From contig JAHWDD010000001.1 in NCBI GenBank assembly GCA_023897205.1, positions 2,976,001 through 3,040,000 of the forward strand: a DNA stretch of 64,000 nucleotides, in the 5' to 3' direction. The position numbers and the translations under genes are program-made. Source of the DNA: Exophiala sp. HKRS030 (Eukaryota; Ascomycota; Eurotiomycetes; Chaetothyriales; Herpotrichiellaceae). This document shows positions 57,623-64,000 of this stretch, in pieces. Position 1 is the stretch's first letter. Each line of letters opens with the position of its first letter. The notes under the pieces were generated by a model. The model saw only the letters and a list, made by a program, of their open reading frames with translations. It ran no database searches and had not been told where the DNA came from.

Positions 57623-60603
57623 ATGCCGCTCTCACACCATGACTACAGTGTGGCCTGTATCTGCCCGATGGGATGGGAGCTGGCTCCCGTCAAAGCCATG
57701 CTCGATCGAGTCCACCCCAACCTACCAAACCAGCGAGATCAAAACAGCTACACGTTGGGAAATATAGGACAGCATAACTTGGTTATTGCGGTGCTACCTG
57801 GAATTGGAAACAACAGTGCGGCGGCGGTGGCTACACAACTTTTAAACGACTTCCCTTCCATCAGATTTGGGCTGTTGGTCGGCATTGGTGGGGGTGTGCC
57901 CGACCTCGAAAATGATATCGATCTTCGCCTGGGTGATATTGTGGTCAGCAAGCCAACAAACTCTTTTGGAGGCGTGATCCAATATGACCTAGGCAAAGAG
58001 ACCCTCACCGGCTTCGAAAGGATTGGTATGTTAAATAAACCACCGGATATTTTGCGCGCGGCAATGCAACAGTTACTGGCAGATCATGAGCTTGAAGATA
58101 GCAAAATCCCTCTTTACATGTCACAAATGTTTGAGAGATACACGAAAATGAAGATCAGATACAGCTACCCCGGTGCGAATCTGGATCGGCTATACGAGGC
58201 TACCTATGACCACCAGAGCGGAAAGACTTGCGGCAATTGTGATTCTCGGCGGCTTATTAGACGGCCACCGCGGTCAAATTCAAACCCGCAAATCCACTAC
58301 GGCACGATAGGCTCTGCTAACAAAGTGATTAAGAGTGGGAGAGACAGAGAGAAATTGAAGACTGACAACCCAGATATTATTTGTGTCGAGATGGAGGCCG
58401 CAGGTTTGATGGACACATTTCCTTGTCTTGTGATAAGAGGCGTATGTGATTATGCTGATTCTCACAAGAACGACAGATGGCAGCCGTATGCGGCGGTTGT
58501 CGCAGCAGCATACATGAAAGAATTGTTGGCCGTGATTCCGCCTAGAGTGCTCAGCAACATCCCTCACGCATTCGAAGCACATACCGATCTTACCAGCACC
58601 ACGACAACCTCCCGTTATTCGTATAATAGCACATCTCCTAACCTTCAAAGCCAACTCGAGAATGACAGATCTTCCCTCCAGGATATCAGGCTAATTGGCG
58701 AAAATTGGGAACATATACGCCCCCAAAAGAGTGATGAGCTTCAGAACCGGCCTCGAAGTGATAAATCTACTACTAGACACCCAGACAGATCGCAATCAAC
58801 CAACCTCCAATGGCAGGGCGAGAGGAATGAAGACAAGCTCGCTGCTCAAAATGGGAATTCGGCGGAAGATTGTATCTGCATAGGCCTGGTACTTACACGA
58901 TATTCTTGCTAATGCTGTGCTGAATTTAAATTTTGCAGGAATTTGGCGCCGACTATTTCAGAGTTGCCTACGCATTTGCTGCAGAGCCACAAAAAATTTT
59001 CGATATCGACAAATGGCCTGGCTTGGAAGACATGTTGAAGTTAATGGTACCCTCGCTGCTGACTTATAATAGCCAAGGCTCTTTCCAATGGGGCCACGAA
59101 GTGAGCAACAAATACCCGGATCAAGTATTGGCGATAAGAATTCCTCAAAGCTTGGACCTTGGCCGCTCCCTCTGTGTTGAGGGGTCTGAAACGTATGCTA
59201 TGTCACAGGAAACTCGATCTCACATAATTGCCGTCACAGCAGATTACCTTGAAGCAGTCTACAAGCATACTTTGAATTGTATAGATGGGAATGTTCTTTT
59301 CGACTTTAGTTCGTTTCGGAAGAAAGTGACCTGCTCGATCCCGCTGGCGTGCTCGGATGATTCTAAATCTGCAATTTCAAGGGTAAGTTCCGCGGCGCCT
59401 TATACATTTGGATGTTTACTCAATGACTCTGATCACCAGGCTTTCAGGGTGGCTGGTATCGATTGCCGCTCACTCATCGATGAAAGCAAAGCTGCCGCAA
59501 TGTATGGACTTTGGTCGTTGGACAGAAAAGGCATCTCGGTATAGCCCATAACAAATAATAGGCATGCTAAAGGCGACCATGGCTAACCCAATGTATCAAA
59601 AGAACATGGATTTTATAATAGTCTGCGATGCGGGACACGAAATTAGCAAGGTAGTTGCTTATGAGGTCCAGGACTTCAACCGTGGCAAGCTACGACCTGT
59701 AGGTCAACCAAAGTGTAAGTTCGGGTTAATGGAAAATGCATGCACAGAGACCAATAATCTCAGCAATAAGGGCCGGGTCTCTTGCGATATCGTCGCGATT
59801 CTTGAGGCATATCGAAGGCATACTTGCACCACAAGATTTCGCCCGATTGAAAACATCTGAGTCCTTCCGCTGGGGGATACAAGAATTCGAGGTTGGCATC
59901 CTGCCAAGGTTTAAATCAGCGACGGAACAAACCAGATATATCTCGTTCCCGATGGCGCGCTTACCGGACGATCCCTCAAATGGTTTGGAGAGAAACGCTC
60001 TCACACTCACACAGTAAGGTTCTCTTGAATATCTTGTGAAGCGTTCGACTCTGACTGCAGGCCAGCACAGTTTTGCTCGGCATGTTTTTACCCGTATTTA
60101 GCGCGATATCAGCGGTGGTTGAAGAAGTCGTTCTAGACGTGAAACGCTCTGCTCTGAACTGGAATGCAGATTCAAAGATGGTACGGTCTATAAATTTTCA
60201 TTATTATCATCAACAAGTCCATAAAGTGGCCCGTGATTAGTCTCCAGGGAGAAGAACACGAGGCGTACTATGCCGTCTCTATGATATATTGGGCTACGAA
60301 ATTAGGTGATAGTGACTGCTGACGTATCTTGATAATAGGCGGTAGCTCTCGTCGGTGAACTTGCTCGCTGTGAAGGGCTTTATGACCACCTTTGTCAACG
60401 CTTGGTCGGTGTTGATGTATTTCGGCCAAACCTAGCGTAAGTTTCTAGCATGCACTTCAATGGATGAGAATTGACCTCTGTGCTCTATGCGTCTTAGCGA
60501 AAGAGCAGTTCCTGCGTAAGTTCCCTTTCACAGCAATCGATACTATTTTTACTGACAATGTCCCGGAAGAGGCGCTGTTCTACACGGTTTATGGTCGAGG
60601 TAG
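57623..60603 (+). CDS. PNP_UDP domain fused to a degenerate Hsp70-like ATPase domain
   Basis: Nine exons join to exactly 812 codons (811 aa): 57623-58888, 58939-59382, 59440-59538, 59603-59714, 59764-60013, 60066-60180, 60339-60436, 60498-60515 and 60570-60603. Residues 5-310 are a nucleoside-phosphorylase-like (PNP_UDP) domain of the type that opens many fungal NLR-like proteins: DYSVACICPMGWELAPVKAM, LLVGIGGGVP, RLGDIVVSKPT, CVEMEAAGLMDTFPCLVIRG. A Ser/Arg-rich linker follows. From about 416 the protein follows fungal Hsp70-like proteins: CIGLEFGADYFRVAYAFA, DKWPGLEDM, FQWGHEVSNKYP, VCDAGHEISKVVAYEV, VALVGELARCEGLYDHL, AGAVLHGLW. The ATP-binding loops have lost their key Gly and Thr residues. 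It stops right after the ATPase domain, earlier than usual. Smaller introns are well supported; the 158-nt intron before exon 7 and the 18-nt exon 8 are less certain. A role in non-self recognition is inference from the PNP domain. Confidence 0.75.
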
Positions 60604-61320
60604 GATTCGAGGTACATCCTAGCCCGACAGGTAATTGGACAGGTCACACCCTCTACCAAGAGGTCCGCCGTGACCGAGAGGCCGAAGGGTAAGGCAGGAG
60701 CAAGCCCTTTGACATTCAAAATGGACAAAGGTACGAATCCGATGATTCTGGTTTTGTGTTGAAGCAAGAGGCGGCGTGCTAGCTCCCAGTCAGCCACTGC
60801 TCAAGTCGAATAGCCACACTCTTCCCTTCACCTGGTTCCAACTATCTTGTGCGATGTTCGTCTTGCAGCTTCATCCTGCTCGCAGGTCCTGAAGTTGTAT
60901 CATCAATCTCTTGGGTATTACACGACCGGGTCTTTCTGGGCATCCGAATGTCCAGTTCCTGAGCACTTCACGCAACTTGCAAACTCCTCAGTAGTTTCGA
61001 CGAGTCGAGAAGTGGCACATACATGTGTGCCTCATCTCTTGCAATGTCAAAGCACAGAGAGATCGCAAATAGCCGGCTGGCATAGATATGGGTATTGAAA
61101 CAGAAATGATATGTCACTTTGAACTCTTCATTTGCTCTAAGCTGTGCGTGGTCATGGGACAAGTAAGAGCGCTGCTTTGAATTCAGTTTGATACTAAAAC
61201 TTGGGTTGTCTATACCAACCTTTTCACAGCATAAAGAGCTCTTTCAAACTTTCATCCTTCTCAGCTTCCCAATTTCTCTCTCATCTACCCTCCCCGCAAG
61301 AGCTGAGGGCTTCGCACGCG
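60604..61320. other. Region after the PNP-Hsp70-like gene, possible decayed coding DNA
   Basis: One frame directly after the TAG stop stays open for about 50 codons, from about 60608 to a TGA near 60758, and may be the remains of the Hsp70 C-terminal part. It matches no motif firmly. The rest holds short open frames with no family resemblance. Confidence 0.35.
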
Positions 61321-61989
61321 ATGGCACAACCCAAGACATCAAGTACTCCTGTTTCGGTCGTTCCCAGTCCATCTTCCTTGCAGACCATGCTTGACAAGCT
61401 CACCAGCCTACCAACGTTTCCGCCATCCATCTTCATGGATTCTGAATTGACCAACGGCTTCAACTATTTGTCTGATCCGATCTCAAAAACTAGTGTCTAC
61501 CTTCCCATCTTTTGCGCTCCACACCCACCATGGCATCGCTCTCCAAAAGGTCCATGACGTGCAAAAATAATGGAGCTGGCAGGTCCCATATGGGGGAAGC
61601 TGGGACAAAGTTCACTAGTAACAACCCTCTACATCAATGCATAAGCGACGAAGCCCTCATGCCAATATTCGATCCCTGCGTCGAAATCCCAACCCGGACT
61701 ACTCTCCTGCAAACACCTCCCTAAGCCCTAAATCGTGTATCACGCGCGCCTCGAGAGAGCCAACAGGATAGGGATAGACGCCATCTTCTTGACGGCTTGC
61801 AATGCCATAAGCGAGTGAATCCAGGAATGTCAGTCCCCAGGCTACGAAACCGACAACATCGCTCTCACGAAGTGGTTGTTTGACAAATGGTACATCCAGC
61901 AGGAGATGGAAGCATGGAACGAAGAAGTCCTCGACGAGACTATGCATGCAATAACTGGGATCGATTTCAGCAAATACGGATCTTTGTGA
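61321..61989 (+). pseudogene. Possible decayed or multi-exon hypothetical gene
   Basis: An ATG at 61321 opens MAQPKTSSTPVSVVPSPSSL and on to a stop after about 78 codons. Further down one frame reads IVYHARLERANRIGIDAIF through AISE to a TGA at 61816-61818, and the same frame continues IQECQSPGYETDNIALTKWL to YGSL at 61987-61989. The two parts on either side of the TGA look like one coding sequence with a natural amino acid mix. Either this is a pseudogene with an in-frame stop, or the stop lies in an intron I cannot define. I recognise no family and do not know whether the 61321 segment belongs to it. Confidence 0.35.
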
Positions 61990-62591
61990 AGGTAAATCCG
62001 ATGGAGGAATGTGTTAGCCGTCATAAGACCACATAAACTCGTACGGGAGTGACTTAGAGTGAGCAATATTCATGGGAGTCATTCCGTCACAAATGTGTTT
62101 TATGTTCCTGCACGTTCACGTTCAGGGCCCTAGGCGTCTGTCATGTGTGGAGATGCGATGGTTATGTATCTATCCTCGCTCAGGACTCAATATCGAGCCG
62201 TAGACTTCGTCGTAGAAGCAGCACGATTGATTCCTAGACCCCCTTATCTCAATCGTCTCGCGAACAGCTTCTCGGAATAGTGATTCATTCATTTTCTAGC
62301 GCCTCCGATACAACAGTACTAGTTAGTACCGGCGCTGGAGGGCTTCGGCGTCGACTTTGCGCTCTTCTTGAAGCATCACGGCGTGAATAGTCAAGGACGA
62401 TTCGTGAGTGCTCAGTGTCAGTCAGACTTAAGGCATACTCGACCGATCCCATTGTACATGGTACTGTAATTTTTGAAAACTAGTTCTATGGTGTCCATAA
62501 TTAATTCTGTTACATGTGATCTGCGATATCACCTAATTCCTCCTAACTTGATTGCACTGCGTGGCCGAGGGAGCATCACCCGTGAACTCAT
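61990..62591. other. Intergenic region before BRR2
   Basis: This is the 3' flank of BRR2 and the tail of the accessory stretch. No coding frame or site is supported. Confidence 0.5.
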
Positions 62592-64000
62592 TTATTCCTC
62601 ACCGTCTCCATCTTCCTCGTCCTCCTCGTCATCATCCTCATCCATACCCTCGGCGACGTCGACGGTGAAGTTCAGACTCTGATCGACACCGACGTAGGAG
62701 TCAGACATGAGGAACAACGTGAGGTCTTTCTTTCCCGGTGTAGGCACCACGTATTCCAACTTAGTCTCGAGTTTCTTGGTGATGGTGACCCTCTTGATGG
62801 CGAGAAGAGATTTGGTCGTTTCTTCAGCGACCACGAGCCACCAGTTTTCGAGTTTCTTGCCTGGGTAGAATGGCGCATGGACTGTGAGGTCGACCTCTGA
62901 TCCAGCCGCACCAGTGTCTTCCTCGTCTTCCTCGTCTTCGTCCACGTCACGCGTGACACGGATTTGCAGGTGGCTGGGCTGGCCGGCGGTGATGTCTTCC
63001 TTCTCCAAGACCTTAAAATCGAGTTCGAGGTTGGGGTATTTTGTATTTGTGAAGTTTGCAGCTTCGACCAGTTGACGATTGTTCAGTCCCAATTCGGCAA
63101 TGAGCTTGGCATGGTCAGGATTTTCAGTTGGGTCCATGGCAGTCATGAAGTCGTCGATGTCTTTGATACCGCGTTTGGCAAGAACTTCCACAATCCTGGC
63201 ATCAAAATGTGGTATTTGTAGTAACGGACTATCACGATCCCACATGGCTTGCACAGACATTTGAGATAGTTCCATGGCATTCATTGCGTTGAGATGACCT
63301 TCAGATGAGAGCACGTCAACGCAAGCGGAGAGCAAGGCGAGAATTTTAGACACAATAATTTCTTGGTCCTTAGCAAGATCGATAGGAAGTTGCATTCGTG
63401 AGAAATGAGCTTGGAGAAGCACAAGAGCCTTGAAGTGAGGTGAGTCGAACGCGGGTTCGGACATCTTCACGGGAACACGATCATATATCCGCCGAAGAAT
63501 GTGTTCTTCATGGCGGCGCATTTGAATGGACTCAAACTCGGTGGCGGAAGTGACAATTTCGAGCATCCCTTTTAATTTTGTTCGTCCTGTCAGCGAAAGG
63601 AGGAAAGTTTGCATCGTAATGAACGATATGTTGTAGTACGCTGCAATCATGGCAGGATTAAGTGGCGAGACCGAGTCGTCTTCTTCATCAAGATCAATTA
63701 TTTTCGCTTCGGATAGCTCTTTGAGAGTGTTTTCGACCAACTCTGAGAGGTGTGTGCTTAAGCCATCATGAGATGTATCATTGAGACCATAATAGCTAGG
63801 ATTAGCTAGCAGTCGACGGTAGAAGTATGTGTATGTGGTCCAGTCAACGGCATCCTGTGTCGAAGTAATTGTCTTGGTACTGATCTCCGTCACAAAGGCG
63901 TCGTGCAAGTTCAAGGGGAGATGACTCTCAATCGGGAGAGCTTCGTTGAGGAATTTCTTATAGTACTCTCTTCTCACAGCAGGTACCATTAACACACCTT
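62592..64000 (-). CDS. BRR2: Pre-mRNA-splicing helicase BRR2, C-terminal part (cut by window edge)
   Basis: The frame is open to the right edge, so the start lies outside. The visible 467 or so residues are the last part of the second helicase cassette (VPAVRREYYKKFLNEALPIE and SHLPLNLHDAFVTEI), the winged-helix stretch TYFYRRLLANPSYYGL, and the second Sec63 unit with ratchet helices and a C-terminal beta-sandwich, ending in an acidic EDDDEEDEEDGDGEE tail. The sequence around LNEALPIESHLPLNLHDAF and the ending fit Brr2 better than Slh1. Brr2 is the U5 snRNP helicase that unwinds U4/U6 to activate the spliceosome. An Asp/Glu insertion (DEDEEDEED) lies in the last Sec63 domain. It is a distant paralogue of SLH1, 7.5 kb away on the other strand. 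Confidence 0.9.
   Translation of the reverse strand, partial: GVLMVPAVRREYYKKFLNEALPIESHLPLNLHDAFVTEISTKTITSTQDAVDWTTYTYFYRRLLANPSYYGLNDTSHDGLSTHLSELVENTLKELSEAKIIDLDEEDDSVSPLNPAMIAAYYNISFITMQTFLLSLTGRTKLKGMLEIVTSATEFESIQMRRHEEHILRRIYDRVPVKMSEPAFDSPHFKALVLLQAHFSRMQLPIDLAKDQEIIVSKILALLSACVDVLSSEGHLNAMNAMELSQMSVQAMWDRDSPLLQIPHFDARIVEVLAKRGIKDIDDFMTAMDPTENPDHAKLIAELGLNNRQLVEAANFTNTKYPNLELDFKVLEKEDITAGQPSHLQIRVTRDVDEDEEDEEDTGAAGSEVDLTVHAPFYPGKKLENWWLVVAEETTKSLLAIKRVTITKKLETKLEYVVPTPGKKDLTLFLMSDSYVGVDQSLNFTVDVAEGMDEDDDEEDEEDGDGEE

Noticed and set aside
56958..57635. 225-aa minus-strand frame before the PNP-Hsp70-like gene
   Set aside because: Odd composition, no recognisable motif, and overlaps the start of a well-supported gene on the other strand.
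1..64000. tRNA or rRNA genes
   Set aside because: Scanning by eye for the conserved T-loop and D-loop patterns gave no convincing pair with arms at the right spacing. A covariance-model search would be needed to be sure.

Overview
This window is nuclear DNA from a filamentous ascomycete (Pezizomycotina; a Eurotiomycete is my best but weak guess). The signs are short 47-64 nt introns with GTAAGT-like donors and CTAAC/CTGAC-like branch points, intron-poor giant housekeeping genes, fungal two-subunit type I fatty acid synthase, fungal-only families (Brl1/Brr6, PNP_UDP-domain proteins), and CT-rich 5' leaders. I see no rRNA, tRNA, CRISPR array or intact transposon.

Layout. 1-14 kb: a Ser/Pro-rich hypothetical gene, a gamma-glutamylcyclotransferase-like gene, a HIT hydrolase, an HD-domain 5'-deoxynucleotidase, a HAUS6/augmin-like gene and a conserved basic hypothetical. 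Several reading frames here are broken at short C/G runs. 14-32 kb: a bacterial-type amylosucrase gene, then the divergent FAS2 (alpha, 1867 aa) and FAS1 (beta, 2087 aa) pair around a 2.26 kb intergenic region. Together these encode the whole cytosolic fatty acid synthase. 34-46 kb: an 845-aa putative zinc-binding protein, BUD13/CWC26, a small acidic hypothetical, an alkyltransferase-like DNA repair protein (Trp replaces the catalytic Cys), the nuclear-envelope protein Brl1/Brr6 and a GNAT acetyltransferase. 47-57 kb: the SNARE YKT6, the tandem-cassette RNA helicase SLH1 (ASCC3 type, with one single-base frame break) and a mitochondrial class III CoA-transferase. 57-62.6 kb: an accessory-looking stretch holding a nine-exon gene that fuses a PNP_UDP domain, of the kind found at the front of fungal NLR-like proteins, to a degenerate Hsp70-like ATPase domain; decayed coding remnants follow. 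62.6-64 kb: the C-terminal end of BRR2, running off the window.

Most genes are unrelated housekeeping functions: lipid synthesis, splicing (BUD13, BRR2), ribosome-associated quality control (SLH1), nuclear pore assembly (BRL1), membrane fusion (YKT6) and DNA repair (ATL). The best candidates for something unusual are the PNP-Hsp70-like fusion at 57.6-60.6 kb and the amylosucrase at 14.5-16.4 kb, which looks like horizontal transfer from bacteria. All identifications come from reading motifs and remembered family patterns; no database search was run.
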